64,000 nt of DNA, from NCBI GenBank assembly GCA_963753725.1, contig CAVWDI010000017.1, positions 347,126 through 411,125 of the forward strand, given 5' to 3'. The notes beneath the pieces are model-generated. The model was not told the origin of the DNA. It saw only the letters and a program-made list of their open reading frames with translations, and made no database searches. Every line of letters starts with the position of its first letter. The stretch's first letter is position 1. Of the stretch, positions 1 through 9,696 are shown piece after piece. Source of the stretch: CAVWDI01 sp963753725. Lineage in GTDB: Bacteria > Chloroflexota > Anaerolineae > Anaerolineales > UBA4823. Made by a program: the position numbers and the translations under genes.

Positions 1-217
1 CTTGAAGCAAGATAATCAAAATTAATGGGCTTAGATCAACCATACCAATAGGAGGGACTACGCGCCTTATCGGCGCATACATCGGTTGTACTAAGCGATC
101 GAAGAAACGCCGCACGGGATGATACGGATCTAAAAAATATGTCATAAACGCCTGGATGATAACCACGATTATGAGTAATTGGATAATCCGGGATATCAGG
201 TTGATTAGTAAAATCAT
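1..217 (-). CDS. yggT: YggT family membrane protein (3' part cut by window edge)
   Basis: The ATG lies at 217 on the minus strand and the frame stays open to the window edge. The visible part encodes a hydrophobic first helix (LLINLISRIIQLLIIVVII), then a polar loop with DPYHPVRRFFDRL and the family pattern of a conserved proline-rich turn before a second hydrophobic segment. YggT proteins are small two-to-four-helix inner-membrane proteins, often next to yggS and division genes; their biochemical role is not settled. Here it follows yggS in the same direction with a 30-base gap, the classic neighbourhood. The C-terminus is outside the window. Confidence 0.85.
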   Translation of the reverse strand, partial: MILLINLISRIIQLLIIVVIIQAFMTYFLDPYHPVRRFFDRLVQPMYAPIRRVVPPIGMVDLSPLILIILLQ

Positions 218-247
218 TGTCTCAATTTCCTGCAAGTACTTTTAAAG

Positions 248-1031
248 TTAAATTCTTGGTCCCATAATTGCCGTTCCAACCCTGACAATTGTCGCGCCTT
301 CCTGTATAGCAATTTCGAAATCTCCACTCATTCCCATCGAGAGTTCATCCCACGAAATTTGAGAAAACTCTTTTCTCAAAAAAGCTTGAAGTTTACGCAA
401 TCGCTGAAAATAAGGACGCACATTTTTCGGGTTTGTTGTAAGCGGAGGCATGGTCATCAATCCACTGACAGCCAGATTTGGAAGCTCTAAAATTTGTTCA
501 ATATCCAGCAGTAATTCATTCCACAAAGTTTCATTCCATGCGGGCCAACCAAACTTTGAATTCCTCCCCGCTCACATTAAATTCCAACAGTATCGGAAGC
601 ACTCTATCTTCTTCACCCGAATATCGATCCAATCGCCTGGCTAATTTTAAGCTGTCCAGGGATTCTACCCAATTGAAATGTTCGCATACATTACGTGCTT
701 TACGACTTTGAATATGTCCAATCATATGCCATTCCAATTCTTTTTCATCTGCAAACAATTCGATCTTGTTTATGGCTTCCTGGACATAATTTTCCCCAAA
801 CACATGTATTCCAGCACAGATAGCATTTTGAACTGATTCAATGGATTGACCTTTTGTCACAACAACCAGCTTGATATCTTGGGCATCTCTACCTGCAGAG
901 TTTGCAGATACTTTCATTCGTTCCTGTACTTTTTGATAATTTTCCGAAATTGTTTTTTTATCCAATTGCTGCCATCCATTCGTTTTGATGTTCGCTAATT
1001 TACTACCAATTATTATACTTCCTGGCTTCAA
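248..1031 (-). CDS. yggS: YggS family PLP-binding homeostasis protein, with one frame break near 560
   Basis: Alanine-racemase-like fold protein that binds pyridoxal phosphate without a known reaction and keeps PLP and amino-acid pools balanced in the cytoplasm. Visible family blocks are KLVVVTKGQS (PLP lysine), GENYVQEA, WHMIGHIQSRKA and, after the break, LSMGMSGDFEIAI and VRVGTAIMGPR. The frame is interrupted at a GAATTC at 558-563; removing one T restores GEESKFGWPAWNE and joins both halves into about 260 residues, the normal size. The start is uncertain: a TTG at 1031 or the TTG at 965, closer to the usual family N-terminus. It sits between pgeF and yggT, as in many bacteria. The break is most likely a sequence error. 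Confidence 0.88.
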
Positions 1032-1151
1032 ACACTTTCATTATTTTTTTAGTTGTAGATGGTGATTTTTAACTGTCAAATCGATAAAACTCTTTATGCC
1101 TGGTTGGCCATTCAAAAAATCTTCCTTTTAGCGATGGGCAGCACAATGTAC

Positions 1152-1958
1152 TTACAGCGTTATTAGAGCGCCAAAGCGACCTGTCTTCCCATTCTCACCA
1201 CGGTGGGAATACCAATCACCCAGATTACATGCGGTGCATATAGAAGAAATTTCTACAAAGCGTACTCCAGCCGATAAAAGATTATGTTGGTTAGCTTTTT
1301 GCAGATCAAACTTCGGTTTGCTCCTGGTTTTAATGTTGGCACCATAATTATCCGGTTTAATCAGGAAATTATCGACAGCATTCCCGTATCGATCTTCTAC
1401 TAATTCAAGCACATCTGGTCCTATCTCATAATGATGGGCAGCGATTGAAGGACCAATGGCAGTGAGGATTTCTGATGGATTTGAATCATAATTCTCTTGC
1501 ATGGTTTGCAGCGTTGCTTGAGCGATATTATCCAAAGTTCCTTTCCAACCAGCATGTGCAATTCCGATCACGCTATGAATCGGATCATAAAAGTAGATCG
1601 GAACACAATCAGCAAAGCGCATAAAAAGGGTCACACCAGGCACATTCGTCAGGATTGCATCTGCTTTAATGATATTCGTCTGAGGTTTACGAGGAGATTT
1701 TGCGCATACAACTTTACTACTATGAACCTGCCAGACATCGAAACTGCTGCGAATATCCAATCCTAAGGTTCTAAAAATACGCTCCCTGTTCCTTAAAACC
1801 CTTTGTGGGTCATCTCCAACCGTACCGCCAACATTCAATGTATTCCAGGGATGTGGACTTATGCCGCCTTTCCTGGTAAATATTCCATGTTTAATCCCAC
1901 AGTCCCGTAAGGAATCGAAAACGTAATATCGGACGGAATTTTTTTGAATGAATGGCAT
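1152..1958 (-). CDS. pgeF: Purine nucleoside phosphorylase / laccase-domain protein (PgeF, YfiH family)
   Basis: A 268-residue cytoplasmic protein of the family once called multicopper polyphenol oxidase (DUF152), now known to include zinc-dependent purine nucleoside phosphorylases and the E. coli peptidoglycan-editing factor PgeF. The three metal ligands are visible: His79 in WQVHSSK, Cys118 in FADCVP and His135 in AHAGWKGT. The length is typical and no break is seen. The upstream gene stop is only 7 bases away and yggS follows, so the order Grx-DUF2085, pgeF, yggS, yggT fits one transcript. Which of the known activities applies cannot be told from sequence. Confidence 0.92.
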   Translation of the reverse strand: MPFIQKNSVRYYVFDSLRDCGIKHGIFTRKGGISPHPWNTLNVGGTVGDDPQRVLRNRERIFRTLGLDIRSSFDVWQVHSSKVVCAKSPRKPQTNIIKADAILTNVPGVTLFMRFADCVPIYFYDPIHSVIGIAHAGWKGTLDNIAQATLQTMQENYDSNPSEILTAIGPSIAAHHYEIGPDVLELVEDRYGNAVDNFLIKPDNYGANIKTRSKPKFDLQKANQHNLLSAGVRFVEISSICTACNLGDWYSHRGENGKTGRFGALITL

Positions 1959-1965
1959 TCTTTAT

Positions 1966-2994
1966 TTAATCATTCCGTTGAGATTTTTCCCCAGGGTGGG
2001 TCTCAGATATTATTGGGTGTGTCCTTCGATATTTATCTGACATCATTGTGCGAGTATCCACCATTGTTTCTTCTACCAATGGATATCCAAACCATGCGGT
2101 TGTAAACCCGAATAATGCTCCCGTGAGTATTCGTAAAAATGGTGTACTTTCCCTGTAAGGAAATAAATTAAAAGGTGGTTGGCTGATTATTTGGCTGACC
2201 CCATCCAAACCTATCGGGACAATACCAACTAAAAACCAAATATACCAGGGTAGAGGCTTTAACCTTTTGCCTGTTAAACCGTAAATAATTCCAAATAACA
2301 GGATTGCAGCGTAAATTGCTAAATCTCGCTGGCACAGAGCAACCTTATATCCAACATGTTCATCCCCATGATAAGCACGCGCTGAAAAAATCTCCCTAGC
2401 CGAATTGCCCTCTCCCAAACCCGTTGCCTGAGAAAAGCTGTCTACCCCTTCCAGGCCAACCGCTGCCCTTGGGTAAATAATTTGCTCACCGAAAAGGAAT
2501 ATGGACCTAAATGCAAGCTGGTGGCAAACGACCCCATAAACACCGTAAATCAATTTTGCCGGTCTTTGAGCGCCTGCGTTTACCAAAACAGGCGCTAGAA
2601 ACGGTAATCCAACATATATCAATACCAAAACATTAAATACCGCCAGATAATGTCTCGAAAACCATAAAGTGAAGTCATCTGCCTTGGACCAGGCTTCTTT
2701 TCGTTTTATCGGTTGTGATTGGGTAGGAGTTTGGGAACTTTCGATTGGTCGGTTACCTTCCGCGGCGATTAATGCCTTTCTTAAATCTTGTTTACTTAAA
2801 GGTGAAACCAAGCGGTACGATCCAATTTCAACCACCGGCACTACACTTCCATACTGCTTTTTTAATTCCAGGTCTTTATCGATATCGATAATCTTCAGAT
2901 TATGCGGTAGTTCATTTTGTAGAGAATATAAATGATTTATTGCGTCATCACATAAATGACAGTTTTCACGGCTGAACATAACCACATCAATCAT
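1966..2994 (-). CDS. Fusion of a glutaredoxin-like domain to a DUF2085 membrane domain
   Basis: Residues 1-75 form a small glutaredoxin-like domain (DUF836 type) with the redox pair Cys12-x-x-Cys15 in SRENCHLCDD and a conserved VPVVEIG strand. After a polar linker (80-110) come at least four membrane segments, and a DUF2085 core with CHQ at 157-159 and RS at 163-164. DUF2085 has no assigned function. The start codon overlaps the stop of the upstream TlpA-like gene by four bases (ATGA), so the two are translationally coupled. With ccdA just upstream this suggests a membrane-bound disulfide or metal-handling role; that is an inference. Confidence 0.8.
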   Translation of the reverse strand: MIDVVMFSRENCHLCDDAINHLYSLQNELPHNLKIIDIDKDLELKKQYGSVVPVVEIGSYRLVSPLSKQDLRKALIAAEGNRPIESSQTPTQSQPIKRKEAWSKADDFTLWFSRHYLAVFNVLVLIYVGLPFLAPVLVNAGAQRPAKLIYGVYGVVCHQLAFRSIFLFGEQIIYPRAAVGLEGVDSFSQATGLGEGNSAREIFSARAYHGDEHVGYKVALCQRDLAIYAAILLFGIIYGLTGKRLKPLPWYIWFLVGIVPIGLDGVSQIISQPPFNLFPYRESTPFLRILTGALFGFTTAWFGYPLVEETMVDTRTMMSDKYRRTHPIISETHPGEKSQRND

Positions 2995-3578
2995 TCGCTT
3001 ATCCCGACCTGTTTCAAATAACCGCGTAATTGATCTTCGTTCATCACCCCAATGTGTTTTACTCGAATAATACCCTCAGAATCAATAAAGTAGGTTGTCG
3101 GAAAACCAACCACCTGATAAATAAAAGCCACGTCCGCATCAAGATCTAATAGAATATCGAATGTTAAACCCATTTCATCTACAAATGGTTCTACAATCTG
3201 TTGGGTTTCCTGATTGTTGACAGCGAGAATTTCGAAACGATCACCATTTTTTTGGTAGTGTTCTTGAAAAATTGGTAGTTCAAAAACGCAAGGTGAACAC
3301 CAGGTAGCCCAAAAATTGATCGCGACCGGTATACCGTACATTTCCGATAAGCGCACGGTCTCACCCTGCAAGTTTGTCAATGCAAAATCCGGCGCCGGTT
3401 TACCAATAGCAGGGATGGCGCTTAGATTTTGGGATTGATCACTTTCATTAAACAAGCTTATGCTGCCGCTTTGATATAAGCCAATCCCAGCAAAAACGAT
3501 CGCGCCCAATCCAATTCCTATCAGAACCCCTATAACGAGGATATTTTTCTTGTTTTGCTTATTTTTCTTAATTGACAA
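2991..3578 (-). CDS. TlpA/ResA-like membrane-anchored thiol-disulfide protein
   Basis: 195 residues: a lysine-rich start, one membrane helix (about 13-35), then a redoxin domain facing outside the cytoplasm. The active site is Cys94-Ser-Pro-Cys97 in NFWATWCSPCVFE, and VGFPTTYFIDSEG provides the cis-proline loop. Such proteins reduce apocytochrome c haem-binding cysteines or other exported disulfides, drawing electrons from CcdA, which is encoded about 70 bases upstream. It overlaps the downstream glutaredoxin-DUF2085 gene by four bases. The precise substrate is unknown. Confidence 0.9.
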   Translation of the reverse strand: MSIKKNKQNKKNILVIGVLIGIGLGAIVFAGIGLYQSGSISLFNESDQSQNLSAIPAIGKPAPDFALTNLQGETVRLSEMYGIPVAINFWATWCSPCVFELPIFQEHYQKNGDRFEILAVNNQETQQIVEPFVDEMGLTFDILLDLDADVAFIYQVVGFPTTYFIDSEGIIRVKHIGVMNEDQLRGYLKQVGISE

Positions 3579-3646
3579 TCCCTTTTTTGAACCCCCTATT
3601 AGTAATAAGATTTTTCATTGGAATAAAAGTTTTACTGAATATTAGT

Positions 3647-4558
3647 TCAAGAAGTGCCTTCAGTTTCGACCTGTTCGGGTTTAATCATCAAGGCCATTGG
3701 AAGTGCAATGGGGAATAAACCTGTGCCGAAGAACCACCAATCGATGAACTTTCTCCCTTTGCGAGATGCGATATATGCTGGAATTAATCCCAGGAATACC
3801 AACGAAATAAATATGATTAATATTAATCTCCCCATTTCCAACTCATCAAAGGTACCAAAGAATGAACCGAGACTGGCCATACGTTCAAATCGTCCGGTGA
3901 ATAGCAAGATGCCCACGAATATTAACAGTATGCCGGTGGCTTTTTCAATATAATGCGCTACCTTCCCATATCTTCTAATGCCGCTGGAAATCAGATCAAT
4001 TTGAACTGAGGCGATTAGAAATGGTATCGCCAAACCAGCAGAATAAGCCGTGAGCAAAAGCGCTCCTTCAGCAATTGAACCGCCGCTGAATGATATCGTA
4101 AGGATCGCGCCAAGTATTGGTCCTACACAGGGCGACCAGCCGGCAGAGAAGAAAATTCCCATTAAGAATGAAGCGATATAACCCCTGTTACGGTCTGGTG
4201 TGGATTGCGGCCGTAAATCATATTCTAAAAATTTAATCCTGTATATTCCGGTCAAATGAATGCCAAATATGATGATTACTACACCACCAATATAGGTTAA
4301 CCACGTCCTGAGATCGTATAGTATGCCACCTATAGCAGAGGCTGCTACACCCAGCAGTATAAAAATTACACTAAATCCAGCTACAAACGCTAAGCCATGG
4401 GTGAACGCCACCCGGTTATTCTGATTACCTCCGGCAGCGACCGATCTCCCACCCAGGTATCCGATATAAGCAGGCACCAGAGCAAACACACAGGGGGATA
4501 AAAATGACGCTAAACCAGCTAAAAATGCTAGCCAGACGCTGATATTTGCAAAATCCAT
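3647..4558 (-). CDS. ccdA: CcdA-family thiol-disulfide electron carrier in the membrane
   Basis: 303 residues with about seven hydrophobic helices. The two reactive cysteines of the family are in place: Cys23 in FLSPCVFALVPAY and the second in GWSPCVGPILG about 120 residues later. CcdA passes electrons from cytoplasmic thioredoxin across the membrane to external TlpA/ResA-type proteins for cytochrome c maturation, and a TlpA-like gene is the next gene downstream. The length is longer than minimal CcdA (about 235), owing to a C-terminal extra helix pair ending in a charged tail. The start at 4558 gives the usual MDFANISVWLAFLAGL entry. Confidence 0.92.
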   Translation of the reverse strand: MDFANISVWLAFLAGLASFLSPCVFALVPAYIGYLGGRSVAAGGNQNNRVAFTHGLAFVAGFSVIFILLGVAASAIGGILYDLRTWLTYIGGVVIIIFGIHLTGIYRIKFLEYDLRPQSTPDRNRGYIASFLMGIFFSAGWSPCVGPILGAILTISFSGGSIAEGALLLTAYSAGLAIPFLIASVQIDLISSGIRRYGKVAHYIEKATGILLIFVGILLFTGRFERMASLGSFFGTFDELEMGRLILIIFISLVFLGLIPAYIASRKGRKFIDWWFFGTGLFPIALPMALMIKPEQVETEGTS

Positions 4559-4596
4559 AAATAGTTCTTCTCCATCAATATTCTCACTTTACCACA

Positions 4597-5682
4597 TTAT
4601 TCTTGAACAAATACTTTTGTACTTCCGGCGCCGGAAATGGTGACTTCACCAGGATTGGGGGATACAACTGGCAAAGTCCATCTAAAGATCCATTTTGCAT
4701 CTTCGGGGCTGGCATTTACGCATCCATGTGATTTAGCAATTCCATAACTGTTGTGCCAAAAAGTTGAATGGATCGCCATTCCCTTTCCTGAAAAAAGGAC
4801 TGTCCATCCAATTCCGGGCAAATCATATCCCCCACCCGTCGTACCTCCTGTCATGTGCACAGAAACCAGTTTACGCCAAATTGTATGGCCGCCTACTGGT
4901 GTAGCCCACTTATCAGATTGGTTGCCCTCCGAATCATATTTCCCTCCGGTTGATACCCGGCAGAAAAAAACCTCGTTATTCCCTTCGTAGCATGAGAGAG
5001 TCTGGTGGATTAAATCCACTTCAACACGTTTATCCTCAACTTCTGGATTTATGGGGGTTAACTCTTCATCCTTTATTGGTTTTAAGGCTTCGGCTGGAAC
5101 CCAAAAGATATCCCCAAATGTGCCGTATTTCTCTATTGCTCTGTACCAGATTTTTCCACTCTCATCTTGTTTGATCTGATCTACCCACATAATCTGGCTG
5201 TAATAAAGACGAGGCCGGTTGGTGTACTTCAGCCAGGGTGACCGTGCTGGTGGATTAGCCAATACCAGATCCACATATGGAACGCTTACTTCAACCCACA
5301 TCCCTTCTTCAGTGGGGAGTTCCAGCATGGGTGAATTTGGTCGATTATAAACAGGTTGAAGATTTGGAGAATATACATACCCTTCAGGAATTTCTACATA
5401 TCTCTGGTTGATCCATAAAGGTCTGGAACCAACCATCTCACGCAGCCATGGCACCACGTCATCAATGTTAAGTTCACCTACGGTTTGGCTTTCAGTATCC
5501 GGACGAATTTTAATCGGAACATTGCCGTCGAATACCCGTCCCAATTTTTCTGTTGAATTATTTTCTCCAAAAGCATTTAAGTTACTTACGCCTAATAAAC
5601 GATCTAATGGCTTTAAATAGACACCACCAATGCCAGCAGCAGATAATTTGAGGAATTCCCGTCGAGTGATCAATTTCTTCAT
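4597..5682 (-). CDS. L,D-transpeptidase with Tat signal (YkuD domain), copy 1
   Basis: 361 residues. The N-terminus has a twin-arginine signal (RREFLKLSAAG), so it is exported folded. The C-terminal YkuD domain carries the catalytic set: His305 in AIHSTFWHN and His319-Gly-Cys321 in SHGCVNASP. The middle region contains repeated short segments of the bacterial SH3-like type. Family members form 3-3 peptidoglycan cross-links or attach proteins to the wall through the cysteine. It is closely related to the gene just downstream on the same strand (gap about 50 bases), clearly a tandem duplication. Confidence 0.9.
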   Translation of the reverse strand: MKKLITRREFLKLSAAGIGGVYLKPLDRLLGVSNLNAFGENNSTEKLGRVFDGNVPIKIRPDTESQTVGELNIDDVVPWLREMVGSRPLWINQRYVEIPEGYVYSPNLQPVYNRPNSPMLELPTEEGMWVEVSVPYVDLVLANPPARSPWLKYTNRPRLYYSQIMWVDQIKQDESGKIWYRAIEKYGTFGDIFWVPAEALKPIKDEELTPINPEVEDKRVEVDLIHQTLSCYEGNNEVFFCRVSTGGKYDSEGNQSDKWATPVGGHTIWRKLVSVHMTGGTTGGGYDLPGIGWTVLFSGKGMAIHSTFWHNSYGIAKSHGCVNASPEDAKWIFRWTLPVVSPNPGEVTISGAGSTKVFVQE

Positions 5683-5734
5683 AGATATTTACAAAAATAG
5701 TTCCAGAAATCAATTCGAATTAATCTAAAGCACT

Positions 5735-6841
5735 TCATCCCTCGATAACTCGTACAGTTGTACTTTCTTCACCTGTCACTGTAATATCCAACATACCAGG
5801 ATCATAGATAACGGAAGGCAGTGACCAGCGAAATATCCATTTTGCATCTTCAGGATTACAGTTCACACAACCATGTGAAACTGGGTTGCCAAAATTATTA
5901 TGCCAGAATGTTGAATGGATCGCCACGCCTCCGGTAGCAAAGATTGATGACCAACCAATCCCCGGCAGGTCATAGCCTGCGCCAGTAGTTCCGCCGCTCA
6001 TTTGTAGGGATACATATTTTCGGGTTACTTGATGGGAACCGACCGGAGTTTCCCATTTATCGACAATATTCCCATTCATATCAAATTTTGCTCCCGTTGC
6101 AACCCGGCAAAAAAAAACTTCTAAGTTTCCTTCATAACAGGACAAACTTTGACGGTTGACATTTACTTCGATATGTTTATCCACTGCTCCAGGATTTATA
6201 GGTTCCAGATCCTCATTTGACAATGGACGAAACGCCTCACCAGCAGCCCATAATGAATCCACGCCGCCATAATAATTCGGGTTCACCTTATATAATTTAT
6301 TACCTTGATCATCTGTCTTTATTTGATCAACCCAGAAGACTTGACTGTAATACAGTCGTAGAGGTAATCCATCTTCAAGTTTGTATTTGACCCAGGAATT
6401 TGATGAAGGTTTTTTATCCAAAAAAGCATCAACATACGGTACGGTCACCTCGGCCCACATTCCATTTCCCAAACTGGTTGTTGGTAAATCAACGACAATT
6501 TGATTGGGCTTGTTATAAACCGGTTGAAGATACGGCCCATATATATAACCATCAGGTGTCTCAACCCAACGCTGATTAGAAAAAATGTAGAATGGTTTCC
6601 ACCCAACTGTTTCTTGAATCCAGGGTAATACTGAATCCTCGTATAAAATTCCCACTGTAGCGCTGTCTGGATCAGGACTTGCTTTTAGTTCCACACTTCC
6701 AACACAAATACGCCCCAATCGATCCGAAGTTGGAAAATCAGGTAAATTTAATAAATTGAACTTTGAACTCATAGAAATACTGCTCATCCCTAATGCAGCT
6801 ATTTTTATGAATTCGCGGCGAGATAACTTTTCTTTTTTCAT
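5735..6841 (-). CDS. L,D-transpeptidase with Tat signal (YkuD domain), copy 2
   Basis: 368 residues, with RREFIKIAALG as twin-arginine signal and the same layout as the adjacent copy. Catalytic residues are the first His in AIHSTFWHNNFG and His323-Gly-Cys325 in SHGCVNCNP. Blocks such as TGAGYDLPGIGW and RVATGAKFD are nearly the same in both copies. It is the first gene of the pair; a promoter is readable at 6892-6920. Exported wall-remodelling role inferred from the family. Confidence 0.9.
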   Translation of the reverse strand: MKKEKLSRREFIKIAALGMSSISMSSKFNLLNLPDFPTSDRLGRICVGSVELKASPDPDSATVGILYEDSVLPWIQETVGWKPFYIFSNQRWVETPDGYIYGPYLQPVYNKPNQIVVDLPTTSLGNGMWAEVTVPYVDAFLDKKPSSNSWVKYKLEDGLPLRLYYSQVFWVDQIKTDDQGNKLYKVNPNYYGGVDSLWAAGEAFRPLSNEDLEPINPGAVDKHIEVNVNRQSLSCYEGNLEVFFCRVATGAKFDMNGNIVDKWETPVGSHQVTRKYVSLQMSGGTTGAGYDLPGIGWSSIFATGGVAIHSTFWHNNFGNPVSHGCVNCNPEDAKWIFRWSLPSVIYDPGMLDITVTGEESTTVRVIEG

Positions 6842-7146
6842 TAAAATCTAGACAATATCAATAGTTATTTTCTTACAGTGTGGTGTGAATAAGCATACTC
6901 TCAAAAGAATAACCGGTCAATAAAGGGACACTAAAATTGCAATTAAGGTTCAGTTAGAAAAAAAAGTAAAAAAATTGTAACCGTATGCTGAATTTGATAA
7001 TGTTTTCCAGTGAATGCAAGTGATTAAAGGTCGTTATGACAAGAATTGCTCATCATTTACACAACCAAAAAGTAACTTTACCGTCTCTGCCAGCGCAATG
7101 TGAATTTATCGGGCTACTGGGCGCCGGTATTAAACTCAAATTCTCC
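6842..7146. other. Intergenic region between copA and the L,D-transpeptidase pair
   Basis: About 305 bases without a convincing gene. It holds the promoter of the transpeptidase pair (6892-6920, minus). On the minus strand there are long T runs around 6955-6975, which might end copA transcription, but no GC-rich stem precedes them. A short open frame on the plus strand here has no family features and I do not call it. Confidence 0.5.
6892..6920 (-). promoter_or_regulatory. Sigma-A type promoter for the L,D-transpeptidase pair
   Basis: On the minus strand TTGACC (6915-6920) and TATGCT (6892-6897) are separated by 17 bases and lie about 50 bases before the start codon at 6841. Five of six and four of six consensus positions match. 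Confidence 0.65.
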
Positions 7147-9621
7147 CTAAAACTTAAACCGTTTAATTCTGAGACTATTCGTAACCACAAAAATGCTGCT
7201 GAACGCCATTGCTCCCGCAGCTAACATTGGATTCATTAGTCCCATAGCTGCGGCAGGGATAAGCAGAATATTATAGAAAAATGCCCAGAATAAATTTTGT
7301 TTTATTGTACTTAAAGTTTTACGCGATAAAGATATTGCTCGTGGGACACCCATCAGGTCACCGCTAATTAGAACAATTGGAGCTGCAGCAATAGCCACAT
7401 CGGTACCCGTTCCTATCGCAATCCCGACATCACTTTCTGCTAATGCTGGGGCATCATTAATCCCATCTCCAACCATAGAAACAACTTTATTCGTATTCTT
7501 AATTTCCTTAACTAAATTAGCTTTTTCACCAGGCAATATTTCAGCGAACACAACATCGACACCGACCTGATCAGCTATAGATTTAGCTGTTAACCGGTTA
7601 TCACCAGTGATCATTTGGACTTCGATATCCATGTTCCGAAGATCGCTAACAGCCTCTTTAGAACTTTCCTTTACCGTGTCTGCAACCGCTATCAATCCCA
7701 GGACTGTGCCATTCACTGCAACTAGGATTGCTGTCTTTGCTTCATTTTGTATTAGTTCGATCTCGGGCTCCAATCCATTCAGATTCATTTGTTTATCTGA
7801 CATCAATCGTAGATTTCCAACTGTTATATCAACCCCATCAACCTGGGCTTCTACACCTTGACCGGATATAGCACGGAAAGCCTGTGGTTGTGATAAATTC
7901 AGGTTTCTATTTGCCGCTTCTACCAATATTGCTTCACCAAGCGGGTGCTCACTTCCACTTTCCGCAGATGCTGCCAATCGAATAATCTCTGACTCAGTAC
8001 TGGCCTTGGATATATTTTTTACCCCAATTCGTTCTGATACAGAAATCTTTGAAATAAGCACATCCGTAACGGTTGGGTTACCTTTTGTAATTGTGCCGGT
8101 CTTATCTAGAAGCACTACTTGAACCTTACCAGCTATTTCCAGGGCTTCCCCGTTCTTGATAAGAATACCCGATTCAGCCCCTTTACCTGTGCCAACCATT
8201 ACTGCCGTCGGTGTAGCTAATCCCATCGCGCACGGACACGCGATGACCAGCACCGCGGTCATGTTTATCAAAGCACGTGTGAAAGCAGTGACATCAGAAC
8301 CAGGAGGTACTGGTATGAAAAAATACCAGATTACAAAAGTGAGCAGCGCAATCCCGATTACAATCGGGACGAATACTGCCGATACTCTATCGGCAAGTTT
8401 TTGTATTGGCGCTTTACTGCCTTGGGCTTCTTCTACAAGATTTATAATATGAGCCAGGGTTGTATCTTTACCGACTTTGGTAGCCTCGAATTCGATCAAT
8501 CCAAATTTATTGATCGTAGCTCCAATCACCGGGTCTCCTGGATCTTTTTCAACCGGCAGGGATTCGCCAGTGATCATCGATTCATCTATAGCTGTTTTAC
8601 CAGTTATCACAATCCCATCGACTGGCAATTTTTCCCCTGGACGGACAACGACCACATCTCCAACCTTTACCTGCTCAATGGGGATTTCCATTTGTTCCCC
8701 ATTTCGCGATATTGTGGCGTTTTTTGGCTGTAGGCCGATTAATTTTCGTATTGCATCCCCAGCTCGGCCACGTGCCTTGACCTCCAGGAATTTTCCGACT
8801 TTGATTAAAGTAATGATCACTGCGGATGTTTCAAAATATACATGCCCATCAATTAAACCAAGAACGACAGGAATGGAATAAAAATATGCGGCTGAGGATC
8901 CCATCGCTATCAGGACATCCATGTTTGCAGTTCTATTACGGACAGCCTTATACGCTCCCACATAGTAGTCCCATCCCACGTAAAATTGGACTGGTGTTGC
9001 CAGCGCCCACATCAACCAATTCACCCAGGGTGCATTACCTATTGAAGGTGGGAATAATCCAAAATCCCTCCCCATCGAGATGATAAGCAGCGGGATGGTA
9101 AATATCAAACCGGTGATTAAATATCTTTTCTGGCGGCGGATTTCTTTTTCCCTGGCGATTTGTTCCGCATCACCGATTTCAACCCCAATGTCGATGACTT
9201 CAAATCCTGATATATTGATTTTTGTTCTTATGTCTAACTGGGTTACGGCTGTAGGAACATAGGTTATATGTGCGCGTTCATTCGCAAAGTTAACGTTTGC
9301 GGTCACCACACCATCCATTCCAAGCAGGGTTCGCTCCAACCGGCGTGCATCCGTGTCATCGCTCATTCTCTGAATGAGTAAATCAGCTTCACCGGTCGCT
9401 ATTCCATATCCCGCACGATCGATCCGGTTTATCAGATCCTGTATAGTTGCAGAATCCGGATAATATTCGACCGTAGCGCGTTCTGTCGTCAAGTTAACAT
9501 TTGCTGATTGGACTCCGTCTACTTTTTTGAGATTTCGTTCAACGGTAGCGACGCAATTTGCGCAGGTCATCCCCGTAATAGGAAGCGTAACTTGTTTCGT
9601 TTCTGTCAAATTACACTCCAT
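7147..9621 (-). CDS. copA: Copper-translocating P-type ATPase CopA
   Basis: 824 residues. It pumps Cu(I) out of the cytoplasm at the expense of ATP. An N-terminal heavy-metal domain has Cys20-x-x-Cys23 (GMTCANC). A second such fold (about 81-150) has no CxxC, so it has lost metal binding. The P1B core is complete: actuator TGES, membrane motif Cys462-Pro-Cys464, phosphorylation Asp506 in DKTGT, His559-Pro in EHPLGE, and GDGIND near 718. The C-terminus keeps the last helix pair. It is the third gene of the csoR-copZ-copA operon; the gap to copZ is 75 bases. Copper is favoured over zinc by CPC and by CsoR. Confidence 0.95.
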   Translation of the reverse strand: MECNLTETKQVTLPITGMTCANCVATVERNLKKVDGVQSANVNLTTERATVEYYPDSATIQDLINRIDRAGYGIATGEADLLIQRMSDDTDARRLERTLLGMDGVVTANVNFANERAHITYVPTAVTQLDIRTKINISGFEVIDIGVEIGDAEQIAREKEIRRQKRYLITGLIFTIPLLIISMGRDFGLFPPSIGNAPWVNWLMWALATPVQFYVGWDYYVGAYKAVRNRTANMDVLIAMGSSAAYFYSIPVVLGLIDGHVYFETSAVIITLIKVGKFLEVKARGRAGDAIRKLIGLQPKNATISRNGEQMEIPIEQVKVGDVVVVRPGEKLPVDGIVITGKTAIDESMITGESLPVEKDPGDPVIGATINKFGLIEFEATKVGKDTTLAHIINLVEEAQGSKAPIQKLADRVSAVFVPIVIGIALLTFVIWYFFIPVPPGSDVTAFTRALINMTAVLVIACPCAMGLATPTAVMVGTGKGAESGILIKNGEALEIAGKVQVVLLDKTGTITKGNPTVTDVLISKISVSERIGVKNISKASTESEIIRLAASAESGSEHPLGEAILVEAANRNLNLSQPQAFRAISGQGVEAQVDGVDITVGNLRLMSDKQMNLNGLEPEIELIQNEAKTAILVAVNGTVLGLIAVADTVKESSKEAVSDLRNMDIEVQMITGDNRLTAKSIADQVGVDVVFAEILPGEKANLVKEIKNTNKVVSMVGDGINDAPALAESDVGIAIGTGTDVAIAAAPIVLISGDLMGVPRAISLSRKTLSTIKQNLFWAFFYNILLIPAAAMGLMNPMLAAGAMAFSSIFVVTNSLRIKRFKF

Positions 9622-9696
9622 TTAGAGCAGCAGTTCATAGTTGTCTCAATTTTTGTCTGATTAATTACAAATGGTTATTGAGGATCGGATAATAAA

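Noticed and set aside
7036..7224. Short plus-strand open frame after the L,D-transpeptidase promoter
   Set aside because: No ribosome site, no family features, and it overlaps the end of copA on the other strand.
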